DNA of 64,000 nt from Bacteroidales bacterium UBA5382. GTDB lineage: Bacteria > Bacteroidota > Bacteroidia > Bacteroidales > Dysgonomonadaceae. Shown here one piece after another: positions 55,683 to 64,000 of the stretch. Each line of letters starts with the position of its first letter. Positions within the stretch are counted from its first letter, which is position 1. A program made the position numbers and the translations under genes. Where the stretch lies: NCBI GenBank assembly GCA_002409745.1, contig DHOU01000007.1, positions 3,926 to 67,925 of the forward strand. The letters run 5' to 3'. The notes below the pieces were generated by a model. That model was not told where the DNA came from and made no database searches. It saw nothing but the letters and a program-made list of their open reading frames with translations.

Positions 55683-55772
55683 TTACTCATTTGCTAATTT
55701 GCTAATTTGCTAATTTGCTTATCTACTCATCTGCTAATTTGCTAATTTGCTAATCTGCTAATTTGCTAATTG
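55674..55772 (+). repeat. Octamer array 5' of the four-helix-bundle gene
   Basis: Units TTTGCTAA/CTCATTTG (GCTAATTT phase) run on the plus strand from just before the start codon of the four-helix-bundle gene to inside leuC, whose stop TAG is at 55758-55760. With the array at 55251-55320 it forms a long imperfect inverted repeat round the gene. Confidence 0.9.
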
Positions 55773-57158
55773 AATCTCCGGCTGTGAAATTTTACCGGCG
55801 ACGGCAGCAGCAGCCGCAACCAAAGGGCCGGCCAGAATAGTGCGTGCACCGGGTCCTTGCCGGCCTTGAAAATTCCGATTGGACGTAGAAACCGCATACT
55901 TACCGGCGGGAATTTTATCATCATTCATCGCCAGACAAGCCGAGCATCCCGGTTGACGCAACTCAAAACCCGCCTCCTGCAAGATCTTATCCAATCCTTC
56001 TTCTTCAATCTGCTTCCGTACCTGCCAACTACCGGGCACGAGCCAGGCGATAACATGATCGGCCTTCTTCTTGCCTTTTACATATTCAGCGAACAGACGA
56101 AAATCCTCGATACGCCCGTTCGTGCAACTTCCCAGAAAAATATAATCGATCGGTTTTCCTTCGAGTTTCTCACCGGGTTTGAAACCCATATAGTTCAGTG
56201 ACTTTTCGAACGATATTTTACCCGCATCATCGACATCCTCCAATTCCGGGATAGAGCCGTCAATAGGTATTCCCATTCCCGGGTTGGTCCCATACGTAAT
56301 CATCGGCTTAATAGAGGAAGCATCGAAAATGATCTCCTTATCAAAGGTTGCACCCTCGTCGGTCTTCAACGTCTTCCAATAAGCCAACGCCTTTTCCCAA
56401 CGATCGCCTTTCGGGGCGAACTCCCGTCCTTTTAAATACGCGAACGTCGTTTCATCGGGAGCAATCAATCCACCCCGGGCGCCCATTTCGATGCTTAAGT
56501 TACACAACGTCATGCGGGCCTCCATCGAAAGCGCCCGTATCGCTTCTCCGGTGTACTCTACAAAATAACCCGTAGCCCCGCCGGTAGTCAACTGAGAAAT
56601 CGTATACAAAGCGACATCTTTCGCAAAAACGCCGTCGTTGAGTTTTCCTTCAAAATGGATCCGCATGGTTTTCGGACGCGTCTGCAAAATACATTGCGAA
56701 GCCAATACCATTTCCACTTCGCTCGTTCCGATACCGAAAGCGATAGCGCCGAATGCACCGTGCGTGGAAGTATGGCTGTCGCCGCAGACGATGGTCATTC
56801 CGGGTTGGGTATATCCGTTTTCGGGGCCAACCACGTGCACAATTCCGTTCTTCGGATTTCCCAAGCCATAATAAGTCAGTCCGAAATCACGGGCGTTCCG
56901 AGCTAAGGTGTCTACCTGAAAGCGCGATATCTCGTCTCGAATAGGCCGGTCCTGCCCCATCGTAGGAATATTATGGTCGGCCGTCAACGTGGTTTGTTGG
57001 GGGCGGAAGACCTGCAATCCTCTTTTTCTCAATCCCGCAAACGCCTGGGGACTGGTAACCTCATGACATAAATGCCTGTCGATATACAATTGTGTGGGGC
57101 CGTCTTTCACTGTCGCTACGACGTGTGCATCCCAAATTTTGTCGAATAATGTTTTCAT
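55758..57158 (-). CDS. leuC: 3-isopropylmalate dehydratase large subunit
   Basis: A 466-residue aconitase-family subunit with the Fe-S ligands in [13 protein letters not shown] and [13 protein letters not shown]. The N-terminus [12 protein letters not shown] and [15 protein letters not shown] are standard. It follows leuA after 58 bases. The last residues (after PEIQLAN and the stop) are encoded by the octamer array, so the coding end has been replaced by repeat sequence as in ilvN. Confidence 0.97.
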   Translation of the reverse strand: MKTLFDKIWDAHVVATVKDGPTQLYIDRHLCHEVTSPQAFAGLRKRGLQVFRPQQTTLTADHNIPTMGQDRPIRDEISRFQVDTLARNARDFGLTYYGLGNPKNGIVHVVGPENGYTQPGMTIVCGDSHTSTHGAFGAIAFGIGTSEVEMVLASQCILQTRPKTMRIHFEGKLNDGVFAKDVALYTISQLTTGGATGYFVEYTGEAIRALSMEARMTLCNLSIEMGARGGLIAPDETTFAYLKGREFAPKGDRWEKALAYWKTLKTDEGATFDKEIIFDASSIKPMITYGTNPGMGIPIDGSIPELEDVDDAGKISFEKSLNYMGFKPGEKLEGKPIDYIFLGSCTNGRIEDFRLFAEYVKGKKKADHVIAWLVPGSWQVRKQIEEEGLDKILQEAGFELRQPGCSACLAMNDDKIPAGKYAVSTSNRNFQGRQGPGARTILAGPLVAAAAAVAGKISQPEIQLAN

Positions 57159-57216
57159 CTATAATTTTATAATTTATTCTACCGACGATGTCGCCCGGAG
57201 CGGCACCCCGATAAAG

Positions 57217-58701
57217 CTATACAAATTTATTGACCGCATCGATAAATGCCTCTACGGAAGCGGCTACGATATCGGTGTTCGCCGAAAAACCATAATAAAT
57301 CATTCCGTTATGTTCCACCTGCATGTGTACTTTTCCCACATCATCGCTTCCGCGATTGATCGCCTGGATAAGAAACTCCTGAATGACGGTTTCCCGATTA
57401 ATGATATTCTTTACCGCCTTGATAGCCGCATCGACAGGGCCGTTACCCGTCGCAGCCGCTTCGAAATGTTCGCCGGCAATATCGAGCCCGAGGCTTGCCA
57501 CGGGGCGCAATCCCACTCCACACGATACCTGCAAATAATCGATCTTGATACGGTGCAAATGAGCTCCCCGGCCTACTAAAATAAGGATATCATCGTCATT
57601 GATATCTTTTTTCCGATCAGCCAGATCAAGAAACTTCGGATAAACTTCATCCAATTTGTCATTTTCCAACTGCACCCCTAACAATGTCAGCCGATTTTTA
57701 AGGGCTGCCCGCCCGCTTCGAGCCGTTAAGACAATAGCATTGTCATCAATGCCGACATCTTTTGGATTGATGATTTCGTATGTCGCGACATTCTTCAATA
57801 CGCCATCCTGATGAATGCCCGATGAATGAGCGAAGGCATTCCGTCCCACAATGGCTTTGTTGGGCTGCACCGGCATATTCATCAACGCCGACACCAAGCG
57901 GCTGGTATCATATATTTTCTGCGTATTGATATTGGTGTCAAAACCCCTTTCCTTATGACTTTTCAACGCCATCGCCACTTCTTCCAGCGAAGTGTTTCCG
58001 GCCCGCTCGCCGATACCGTTTATGGTAACTTCCACCTGGCGGGCACCGTTGATCACCCCCGATAAGGTATTAGCCGTAGCCATTCCCAGATCCTGATGAC
58101 AATGGGTAGACAGGATGGCGCTTTTCATGTCTACATGGTCAATTAAATATTTTATTTTCGCACCATATTCATCCGGAAAGCAATATCCCGTCGTGTCGGG
58201 GATATTCACCACCGTTGCGCCGGCATCGACCACCGCTTGTACGACACGCGCCAAATACTCGTTGTCGGTTCGTCCGGCATCTTCGGCATAAAATTCCACA
58301 TCGTCCACAAAGCGACGGGCAAAGCGCGTGGCTTTGACGGCTCGTTCGATGATTTCTTCGCGATTGGAATTGAATTTATACTTGATATGAGCATCGGAAG
58401 TCCCGATGCCGGTATGGATACGTTTACGCTTGGCATATTTCAACGCCTCGGCAGCCACTTCGATATCTTTTTCCACCGCACGGGTCAAGGCACAAATAAC
58501 AGGCCAAGTGACCGCTTTCGATATTTCGACGACCGAATTAAAATCTCCGGGACTCGATACCGGAAACCCAGCTTCAATCACATCCACACCTAATAACTCA
58601 AGCGCTTTCGCCACTTGAATCTTTTCGATTGTATTTAATTGACAACCCGGAACCTGTTCTCCGTCTCGTAACGTGGTGTCAAAAACATAAATTCGTTCCA
58701 T
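57217..58701 (-). CDS. leuA: 2-isopropylmalate synthase
   Basis: A 494-residue enzyme condensing acetyl-CoA with 2-oxoisovalerate, the committed step to leucine. The core has [40 protein letters not shown] (metal-binding HxH) and [20 protein letters not shown]. The C-terminal LeuA regulatory domain, for leucine feedback, begins about residue 370. It is the first gene of the operon and lies behind the attenuator. Length is normal. Confidence 0.97.
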   Translation of the reverse strand: MERIYVFDTTLRDGEQVPGCQLNTIEKIQVAKALELLGVDVIEAGFPVSSPGDFNSVVEISKAVTWPVICALTRAVEKDIEVAAEALKYAKRKRIHTGIGTSDAHIKYKFNSNREEIIERAVKATRFARRFVDDVEFYAEDAGRTDNEYLARVVQAVVDAGATVVNIPDTTGYCFPDEYGAKIKYLIDHVDMKSAILSTHCHQDLGMATANTLSGVINGARQVEVTINGIGERAGNTSLEEVAMALKSHKERGFDTNINTQKIYDTSRLVSALMNMPVQPNKAIVGRNAFAHSSGIHQDGVLKNVATYEIINPKDVGIDDNAIVLTARSGRAALKNRLTLLGVQLENDKLDEVYPKFLDLADRKKDINDDDILILVGRGAHLHRIKIDYLQVSCGVGLRPVASLGLDIAGEHFEAAATGNGPVDAAIKAVKNIINRETVIQEFLIQAINRGSDDVGKVHMQVEHNGMIYYGFSANTDIVAASVEAFIDAVNKFV

Positions 58702-58729
58702 TATCTTTCAAATCATTTATATTTATACT

Positions 58730-58759
58730 AAAAAACCTTTCCCACACTGTGAGAAAGGT
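58730..58759 (-). terminator. Attenuator terminator of the leu-ilv operon
   Basis: Minus-strand hairpin ACCTTTCTCAC, loop AGT, GTGGGAAAGGT (11 pairs, one G-T), followed by six Ts (58730-58735). It lies between the leader peptide stop, 45 bases upstream, and the leuA ATG. An antiterminator is possible because GTGAG at the leader stop can pair with CTCAC in its 5' arm. Confidence 0.9.
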
Positions 58760-58803
58760 CATCTTTTCGTTTATTGTTCAAATTCATCAACTACATGCCA
58801 TCC

Positions 58804-58869
58804 TCACCCGCTGAAGTTATCCAGAAGTAGAATAGAAATGACTAGAATATGAATAATAGGATGGTTCAT
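58804..58869 (-). CDS. Leader peptide of the leu-ilv attenuator
   Basis: A 21-codon ORF, ATG at 58867-58869 and TGA at 58804-58806. Residues 5-16 read IIHILVISILLL; in all it has five Ile, four Leu and one Val in 21 residues. It lies just downstream of a good promoter and upstream of the terminator, the classic layout of leu/ilv attenuation: stalling on these codons when charged tRNA is scarce would prevent the terminator and allow leuA to ilvC to be made. The leader also holds CCATCC (codons 3-4) and GGATGG (after the stop), which could form the competing hairpin. Confidence 0.85.
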   Translation of the reverse strand: MNHPIIHILVISILLLDNFSG

Positions 58870-58907
58870 ATAATAACTGAAAACACTATCGTTTTATTTA
58901 ATGGTTA

Positions 58908-58939
58908 CAAAGTAAAAGCAAAAATACGGAACGACAAAA
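58908..58939 (-). promoter_or_regulatory. Promoter of the leu-ilv operon
   Basis: Minus-strand TACTTTG (58908-58914) with TTTTG 20 bp upstream (58935-58939). The leader ATG follows about 40 bases downstream. The remaining gap to mdh (58940-59062) is AT-rich with no further gene. Confidence 0.55.
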
Positions 58940-59062
58940 TATTTCGCCATATTTATTCCTAAAATCTTACATATTGATATGTTTTCCCCCGGATTATCTA
59001 TGATGTATCATTTGATAATCGATTGATATCTGTTGATTTATTCGATTATCGCTATTTTTTGT

Positions 59063-59102
59063 AAAAAGAAGGACTTCCGGAGTTTTCCCGGAAGTCCTTC
59101 TT
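59063..59102 (-). terminator. Terminator of mdh
   Basis: Minus-strand hairpin AAGAAGGACTTCCGG/CCGGAAGTCCTTCTT (arms 59066-59080 and 59088-59102), a perfect 15-pair stem followed by TTTTTAC. Confidence 0.9.
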
Positions 59103-59118
59103 ATCGATACCTATAATC

Positions 59119-60117
59119 TTATAAATTAGGATTAATAGAACTCCATTGACTGATTGCAGGAATAACCCCCATGGCAATCACTTGATCACGAAGGTCGCAT
59201 AAGTGAGCGTAACTTTCTTTTAATTCAGCTATTTCACTATCCGTTCCCTTTACTTCGGCATAAGCCACGCCTTTTTTCGTTATCGACGTTTCCATCGCCA
59301 TCATGATGTGGTCGAATCCCTGGCTATGTACATAACAACCGGCCGGCCAACGGAAAGCGTCACCGCCCATTGCCGCACGGATCATTTCGACCGATACATA
59401 AGCGGGGCTTTGGAAAGAAGAGCGTCCACGCAATTTGATAATATTTGCGCCCCCCTTGGTAACGCGTTGTTTGAGCTCGGCCCAATCTTCGTCGGTCAAT
59501 TTAGAGGTGCCGATCAAATCGAGGAGCGGTTGTCCGTTAACTTTTGCCGTAGATGCAAATACAGCCATTTGTTCACCGTGTCCTCCGTACGTACGGGTAT
59601 TGGTCACTTCGCTTTGTTTCAAACCGAAATGTTTTGCCAATTCGCTTTGCAAGCGAGTACTGTCGAGACCGGCTAAAGTGGTCACCTGAGTAGGTTTCAG
59701 TCCGGAATGAATCAAAGCCACCAATCCGGTAATATCCGCCGGATTGAAAATGATGGTCAGATGTTTGAGATCAGGGCAATACGCTTTGATATCTTTTCCT
59801 AATTGGGCCGCAATTTCTGCATTTCCTTTCAAAAGATCTTCGCGCGTCATACCCTCTTTGCGGGGCGCCCCACCCGAAGAAATCATATACTTGGTATCGG
59901 TAAAAGCTTCTTTGATGTCGGTTGTGAAAGAAAAGTTGATACCATCGAATCCACAATGACGCATCTCTTCATACACGCCCTCTAAGCCTTTGGCAAAAGG
60001 ATCGTAAAGACAAATGTCGGACGTTAAATGCATCATGGCAGCGGTTTGGGCCATATTGGAACCAATCATACCGGCTGCTCCTACAATAGTTAATTTCTCG
60101 TTCGTTAAAAAGTTCAT
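59119..60117 (-). CDS. mdh: Malate dehydrogenase
   Basis: A 332-residue NAD-dependent lactate/malate dehydrogenase. I start at the ATG at 60117 (MNFLTNEK); the codon six bases upstream is TTG. The Rossmann motif is VGAAGMIGSNMAQ. Substrate-binding and catalytic segments are SSGGAPRKEGMTREDLL (mobile-loop Arg) and RTYGGHGEQM, with the catalytic His in YGGHGE. IFNPADITGLVALIHSG corresponds to the NPVD region. It interconverts malate and oxaloacetate in the reductive branch to succinate used by Bacteroidales. The assignment as malate rather than lactate dehydrogenase is from the overall motif pattern. Confidence 0.88.
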   Translation of the reverse strand: MNFLTNEKLTIVGAAGMIGSNMAQTAAMMHLTSDICLYDPFAKGLEGVYEEMRHCGFDGINFSFTTDIKEAFTDTKYMISSGGAPRKEGMTREDLLKGNAEIAAQLGKDIKAYCPDLKHLTIIFNPADITGLVALIHSGLKPTQVTTLAGLDSTRLQSELAKHFGLKQSEVTNTRTYGGHGEQMAVFASTAKVNGQPLLDLIGTSKLTDEDWAELKQRVTKGGANIIKLRGRSSFQSPAYVSVEMIRAAMGGDAFRWPAGCYVHSQGFDHIMMAMETSITKKGVAYAEVKGTDSEIAELKESYAHLCDLRDQVIAMGVIPAISQWSSINPNL

Positions 60118-60162
60118 AATCAAATTATTTATAGTTATAGTAGTACCTACGTTTTAGAACTT

Positions 60163-60170
60163 CAAAAGTA
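60163..60170 (-). promoter_or_regulatory. Promoter of mdh
   Basis: TACTTTTG on the minus strand, consensus -7 box, about 45 bases before the mdh ATG. Confidence 0.5.
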
Positions 60171-60215
60171 CATGTTTTTCTCCTATTTAAAGAAATAATT
60201 CCGCAAATAAAACTT

Positions 60216-60321
60216 AGAAACTGTTTAAATTTCTTACGAAAGGCGGAAATGAAAGTATTCTTCGCCTTCAAAAAGTTTCTTTTTTGTATTCTTCTTCCTC
60301 TTGTTTGGCTCAAATAGCCCG
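60216..60321. mobile_element. Truncated copy of the MITE-like element
   Basis: The same left terminal repeat (60216-60238) and the following CTTCGCCTTCAAAAAG, GTATTCTTCTTCCTCTT and GGCTCAAATAGCCCG segments as at 43270-43378. The similarity stops at AATAGCCCG; the right half and right terminal repeat are missing. A GTCATTGCGG..TTGATCCGC word begins 10 bases later. Confidence 0.65.
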
Positions 60322-60469
60322 TGAGGAATGTGTCATTGCGGTCTTGATCCGCCATCTCCTGATAAAAGGAGGATGTATACGATGGATGACGAAGAGATTC
60401 GATAAGGAAAAAAGAGCCGGTTCTATCAATATATAGAAGAGGGAAGACTATTATATTAAAAAAGTTTAC

Positions 60470-60477
60470 TATTTTTG
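60470..60477 (+). promoter_or_regulatory. Possible promoter of the ROK gene
   Basis: TATTTTTG matches the -7 box, 210 bases before the ROK start. The stretch 60478-60687 is an untranslated leader with no feature I recognise beyond a nine-codon ORF near 60548. Confidence 0.4.
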
Positions 60478-60687
60478 CACGACATGCATAGTAGATTTAT
60501 TTATCTCTTCACACTTATTTAAAGAAAAGAGACGATCACGACACAATATGCCTGTAATCAGAGGAATGTTTTTTTAGCAAACAGCTATCTTTCCTATCAT
60601 TAACGAAGCAACAGGAATGTCTGCCGATAAAACAGGCAGAAAACCGCTATTCATAAAACGATTTATATTCTACGACAAAATACTGTT

Positions 60688-61893
60688 ATGGTAAAGAATT
60701 TTTTTTCATCGAAAGATAAAAGTCCGAAGAATATCCAAATAAAGAAGGATATAATCAATCATTTTATCACAACGGGTAATGATACGATTGCCGAATTATC
60801 AAAAGAACTGGATCTTAGCGTACCGACCGTCACAAAATTCATCGGGGAACTCACAGAAGACGGCTACATTTCGGAGTTTGGAAAAGTCCAAACGGCTGGC
60901 GGCAGACACCCGAGTGTATACGGCTTAAACCCCTCCTCTATTTATTTTGTAGGTGTCGACATGACAAGGCATCACCTGAGCATGGCCTTAATGGATTTTA
61001 AAGGCAATATTGTAGACCAGCAAATAGGGGTTCATTATATTTGTGAAAATACGACTGAATCCTTTGACGCATTATGCCATCACATCCAAAAGTTCATTGA
61101 CCGGACAGGGAAGTTAAAAGATAAAATCTACAACATCAATCTGAACATATCCGGGCGTGTCAACCCCGAATCGGGACATAGTTACAGCAGCTTCTACTTT
61201 AGCGAACAGCCGATTACGGAAATTCTATCTAAACGGTTACAATACAAGGTCGGCATCGATAATGATACGCGCGCCATGGCGTACGGGGAGTATATGAAAG
61301 GCGCAATCGAAGGCGAAAAGAATGTCATTTTTGTCAATATAAGCTGGGGATTGGGTATCGGAATTATCATCGACGGAAAACTCTATTACGGAAAGTCGGG
61401 GTTTTCGGGTGAGTTCGGCCATTTTCCGGCATTCGACAACGAGATTATTTGCCACTGCGGAAAAAAAGGATGTCTTGAAACCGAAGCCTCCGGACTCGCC
61501 ATTCACCGCATGGTGCTCGAACGAATCGCCAGAGGGGAAAGCACCATCCTTACGGAGCATGTGAAAAACGTCCAAGATATCACGTTGACGGATATCATTC
61601 GGGCAACGAACATGGAGGATACCATGTGTATTGAAATCCTTGAAGAAGTGGGGTATAAACTGGGAAAGTATATCGCGGGACTGATTAACATCTTTAATCC
61701 TGAATTGCTCGTTATCGGAGGACAAGTAGCCGAAACGGACGGATTTATTTTACTTCCGATACGAAGCGCGGTGCGAAAGTATTCTTTGAGCCTGGTGAAT
61801 AAAGACTCTCATATCGTGCTCTCGAAATTGAAGAACCGGGCAGGTATCATCGGAGCATGCATGGTGGCAAGAAGCCGGCTGTTCAATGACTAA
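60688..61893 (+). CDS. ROK-family regulator (NagC/XylR type)
   Basis: A 401-residue ROK protein. The N-terminus has a winged helix-turn-helix (TIAELSKELDLSVPTVTKFI), so it is a transcriptional repressor type rather than a plain sugar kinase. The ROK domain follows: VGVDMTRHHLSMALMDFKGN, the phosphate-binding GIDNDTRAMAYGEYMKGAIE, and the zinc-binding ICHCGKKGCLETEAS. The glycine-rich IGGQVAETDG is near the end. The ligand is probably a sugar or amino sugar, but no sugar gene is adjacent, so the target cannot be named. It converges on dnaJ. Confidence 0.9.
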   Translation: MVKNFFSSKDKSPKNIQIKKDIINHFITTGNDTIAELSKELDLSVPTVTKFIGELTEDGYISEFGKVQTAGGRHPSVYGLNPSSIYFVGVDMTRHHLSMALMDFKGNIVDQQIGVHYICENTTESFDALCHHIQKFIDRTGKLKDKIYNINLNISGRVNPESGHSYSSFYFSEQPITEILSKRLQYKVGIDNDTRAMAYGEYMKGAIEGEKNVIFVNISWGLGIGIIIDGKLYYGKSGFSGEFGHFPAFDNEIICHCGKKGCLETEASGLAIHRMVLERIARGESTILTEHVKNVQDITLTDIIRATNMEDTMCIEILEEVGYKLGKYIAGLINIFNPELLVIGGQVAETDGFILLPIRSAVRKYSLSLVNKDSHIVLSKLKNRAGIIGACMVARSRLFND

Positions 61894-61941
61894 CGAAACT
61901 TACCCGAGGGCATCGCCCGAAGCGACGCCCTCGAGGTAATA

Positions 61942-63096
61942 TTAATCAAACATCTTCTTGAATTTATTAAACACGCTTTTCTTCGCTGTTTTAGAGGGTG
62001 CAAAATTGGGAGATTTATCCATCTCCTCCATAAGTTTGCGTTCTTTGTCGCTTAATTCCTCCGGCACGTATACATTGACATTGACCAACTCGTCCCCTCT
62101 GCCGAAACCGTTCACCGAAGGCAATCCCTTATTGCGCAAACGAAGCACCTTGCCCGGTTGGGTTCCGGGCTCGATTTTCACTTTCGCCACCCCGTCAATG
62201 GTCGGTACCTCCACCGTTCCGCCTAAAGCGGCCGCGGGAAAACTCAGGAAAAGATTATAAATCACATCATTCTCATCGCGAATCAAGTCCGGATCCTCCT
62301 CCTCTTCAATCACAATCAAGAGATCGCCATTCACGCCTCCACGCCGTGCGGCATTTCCTTTTCCCTGTAACGATAACTGCATTCCTTCGGCAACACCCGC
62401 AGGAATCTTAATCGGTATGACCTCCTCATCCCGCAGAATACCTTCGCCGGCACAAAACGTACATTTTTTCGTAATGATTTTGCCTTCACCATTGCAGGTC
62501 GGACACGTGGTCGTCGTTTGCATTTGACCGATAATCGTATTCGTCACCTTCGTAACGACACCCGAACCATGACAAGTGTGACACGTAGAATAAGAATTTC
62601 CGTTTTCGGAGCCATTCCCGTTACAATGCGAGCACGCAACGTATTTTTTTACTTTTATCTTTTTCTCGACACCATTCAGTATTTCTTTCAGATTCAGTTT
62701 TACTTTTACGCGAAGATCCGACCCGCGGTTGGTACGACGGGAGCTTCCGCCCCATGAGGAACCGCCGAAGCCGCCAAAGCCGCCGAAACTGCCGAAGATG
62801 TCTCCGAATTGAGAAAAGATGTCTTCCATCGACATTCCTCCGCCGCCAAAGCCGCCGCCCGCAGCGCCTCCGACACCGGCATGCCCGAACTGATCGTAGC
62901 GCGCCCGTTTATTCGCATCGCTTAAAACCTCGTACGCTTCGGCAGCCTCTTTAAATTTTTCTTCGGCTTCCTTATCGCCGGGGTTTTTATCCGGATGATA
63001 TTGAATGGCTTTTTTCCGATACGCTTTTTTAATTTCTTCGACCGTTGCCGTCTTGCCGACCTCCAGTATTTCGTAATAATCTCTTTTTTCCGCCAT
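61942..63096 (-). CDS. dnaJ: Chaperone DnaJ
   Basis: A 384-residue DnaJ co-chaperone for DnaK. The J-domain has [18 protein letters not shown] with the HPD motif, followed by a Gly/Phe-rich stretch ([20 protein letters not shown]). Four CxxCxGxG-type zinc repeats ([32 protein letters not shown]) follow, then the C-terminal substrate-binding domains. It starts one base after grpE. A GAGGGC/GCCCTC hairpin (about 61906-61936) lies between it and the ROK gene and may serve as terminator, without a clear U-tract. Confidence 0.97.
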   Translation of the reverse strand: MAEKRDYYEILEVGKTATVEEIKKAYRKKAIQYHPDKNPGDKEAEEKFKEAAEAYEVLSDANKRARYDQFGHAGVGGAAGGGFGGGGMSMEDIFSQFGDIFGSFGGFGGFGGSSWGGSSRRTNRGSDLRVKVKLNLKEILNGVEKKIKVKKYVACSHCNGNGSENGNSYSTCHTCHGSGVVTKVTNTIIGQMQTTTTCPTCNGEGKIITKKCTFCAGEGILRDEEVIPIKIPAGVAEGMQLSLQGKGNAARRGGVNGDLLIVIEEEEDPDLIRDENDVIYNLFLSFPAAALGGTVEVPTIDGVAKVKIEPGTQPGKVLRLRNKGLPSVNGFGRGDELVNVNVYVPEELSDKERKLMEEMDKSPNFAPSKTAKKSVFNKFKKMFD

Positions 63097-63097
63097 T

Positions 63098-63685
63098 TTA
63101 GTCGCCTACAATTACTTTGGGATAACGAATAATTTTGTCATTCAATTGATATCCCTTTTGAATGCAATCCACCACTATTCCTTTTTTCGTTTTATCCTCC
63201 ACGGGAATAGTCGTAACCGCTTCGTACCGATCGGGATCGAAAGGCAGCCCGACCGCCTCGATTTCTTCCACGCCATGCTGTTGAAGGAATTTGACGAATT
63301 TGGAATAAATCAAATCCAACCCATCCAATAAAGCGTCTTTTTCCTCGGCTTTGTGAAGCGATTCCAACGCACGTTCGAAATCATCGATCAGAGGAATAAT
63401 GTCGGCGAGCACTTTTTCTCCCCCGCTTTTAATGATATCGATTTTCTCTTTGGTGGTCCGTTTCCGATAATTGTCAAAATCGGCATGCAGACGAAGATAA
63501 CTATCGTTTAAATCAGCATATTTCTCTTGCCATTCATTTTGTTCCTGATCGGAAGAACATTCACCGTCTGCCAAATTGTCGTTTTCGCCTTCTTGGTCGG
63601 CTATATGACGATCGTCTCCGCCCTCAGTGCCGGGCTTCGTCTCATCGTTCTGAATATCCGTATCGTTTTTTTTCTGTTGCTCCAT
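63098..63685 (-). CDS. grpE: Nucleotide exchange factor GrpE
   Basis: A 195-residue GrpE that releases ADP from DnaK. An acidic, disordered N-terminus (about 60 residues) is followed by a coiled coil ([20 protein letters not shown]) and the compact beta domain with [20 protein letters not shown]. It forms an operon with dnaJ. No CIRCE-type inverted repeat is visible upstream. Confidence 0.96.
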   Translation of the reverse strand: MEQQKKNDTDIQNDETKPGTEGGDDRHIADQEGENDNLADGECSSDQEQNEWQEKYADLNDSYLRLHADFDNYRKRTTKEKIDIIKSGGEKVLADIIPLIDDFERALESLHKAEEKDALLDGLDLIYSKFVKFLQQHGVEEIEAVGLPFDPDRYEAVTTIPVEDKTKKGIVVDCIQKGYQLNDKIIRYPKVIVGD

Positions 63686-63826
63686 TCTGTTTTATTATTT
63701 TGTAACTGATTACTAATTGATCGCTTTATAAAAAGGAAGCATCGCTTTGCACCCTACGCATAAGTCCTACAAATAGCTTGCCAAAAAAGAAAACGCCTCT
63801 GTTTTTTTAATACCGGCTCAAGAGAA

Positions 63827-63991
63827 TCATCTTTTGAGTGAAGAAATCTCTTTATAATTCAATTTTGATTTTAGCCATGTAACGAGGTTCTCATATTGTC
63901 CCGACGGCAGTTCTTCTTTCTTAAGAACAAAAGCATTGATAAAAGAATCGTTTATCAACAAGAGGAGATAGCCATCATAAATAGTCGTCCC
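63827..63991 (-). pseudogene. Short coding fragment at the right edge (possibly YcxB-like C-terminus)
   Basis: An open stretch of 54 codons before a TGA at 63827-63829 reads TTIYDGYLLLLINDSFINAF, then VLKKEELPSGQYENLVTWLK. It looks like the C-terminal end of a small membrane-associated protein of the YcxB kind. An in-frame TAA at 63992-63994 cuts it off, so it is either a frameshifted gene or chance. 63686-63826 holds the grpE promoter region only. Confidence 0.25.
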
Positions 63992-64000
63992 TTAAGAAGT

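Noticed and set aside
55251..55772. CRISPR array
   Set aside because: The units are 8 bp and contiguous with no spacers, and no cas gene is present.

Overview
The window comes from a Bacteroidales genome, most like the Parabacteroides/Tannerella group. The evidence is two SusC/SusD pairs, a polysaccharide utilisation locus with tandem GH144 enzymes, DUF3244 and DUF4292 proteins, a one-piece sensor/LuxR regulator, and many Bacteroidetes promoters (-7 TAnnTTTG with a TTTG/TTG box about 19-21 bp upstream). No rRNA, tRNA, CRISPR array, intact insertion sequence or prophage was found. All family names come from reading the sequence; no search was run.

Layout. 1-2330: an AT-rich pair of overlapping minus-strand genes, a Fic protein and the start of a P-loop helicase. 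2380-5960: a possible small RNA, an ABC-F ATPase and a DbpA-like RNA helicase. 6000-8800: AraC regulator, DUF3244 protein and a TPR/LuxR-type membrane regulator. 8900-10270: remnants of toxin-antitoxin-like and ATPase genes. 10325-17080: a first SusC/SusD pair and a TlpA-like thioredoxin lipoprotein, whose leader holds a Cys/Met-rich small ORF and an intrinsic terminator. 17367-33900: a 21-bp minisatellite, then a probable beta-1,2-glucan utilisation locus (GH3, three GH144 paralogues, SusD, SusC, regulator, unknown gene). 34041-38521: dut, TPR protein, DUF4292 lipoprotein and EnvC-like protein. 38523-45512: octamer minisatellite, ECF sigma factor with a membrane-anchored beta-barrel partner, a muropeptide-recycling pair, a MITE-like element, a DUF6261-like protein and nicotinamidase.

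45798-58914 is one minus-strand branched-chain amino acid operon: leuA, leuC, a four-helix-bundle gene, leuD, a second LeuA-family synthase, leuB, ilvD, ilvB, ilvN, ilvC. Ahead of leuA is a classic attenuator: a 21-residue leader peptide with ten Ile/Leu/Val residues, then an 11-bp terminator hairpin with a U-tract. Several spacers of the operon carry short tandem repeats (heptamer GTCTCCA/GTCGCCA, octamer GCTMATTT) or palindromic repeats. The four-helix-bundle gene is bracketed by octamer arrays in opposite orientation, and the arrays supply the 3' coding ends of ilvN and leuC.

59063-63991: malate dehydrogenase, a truncated copy of the MITE-like element, a ROK-family regulator, dnaJ and grpE, and a fragment at the right edge. 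The strongest leads are the octamer arrays with the four-helix-bundle gene, the tlpA leader and the RNA motif it shares with the first susC leader, the leuA attenuator, and the Fic-helicase pair.
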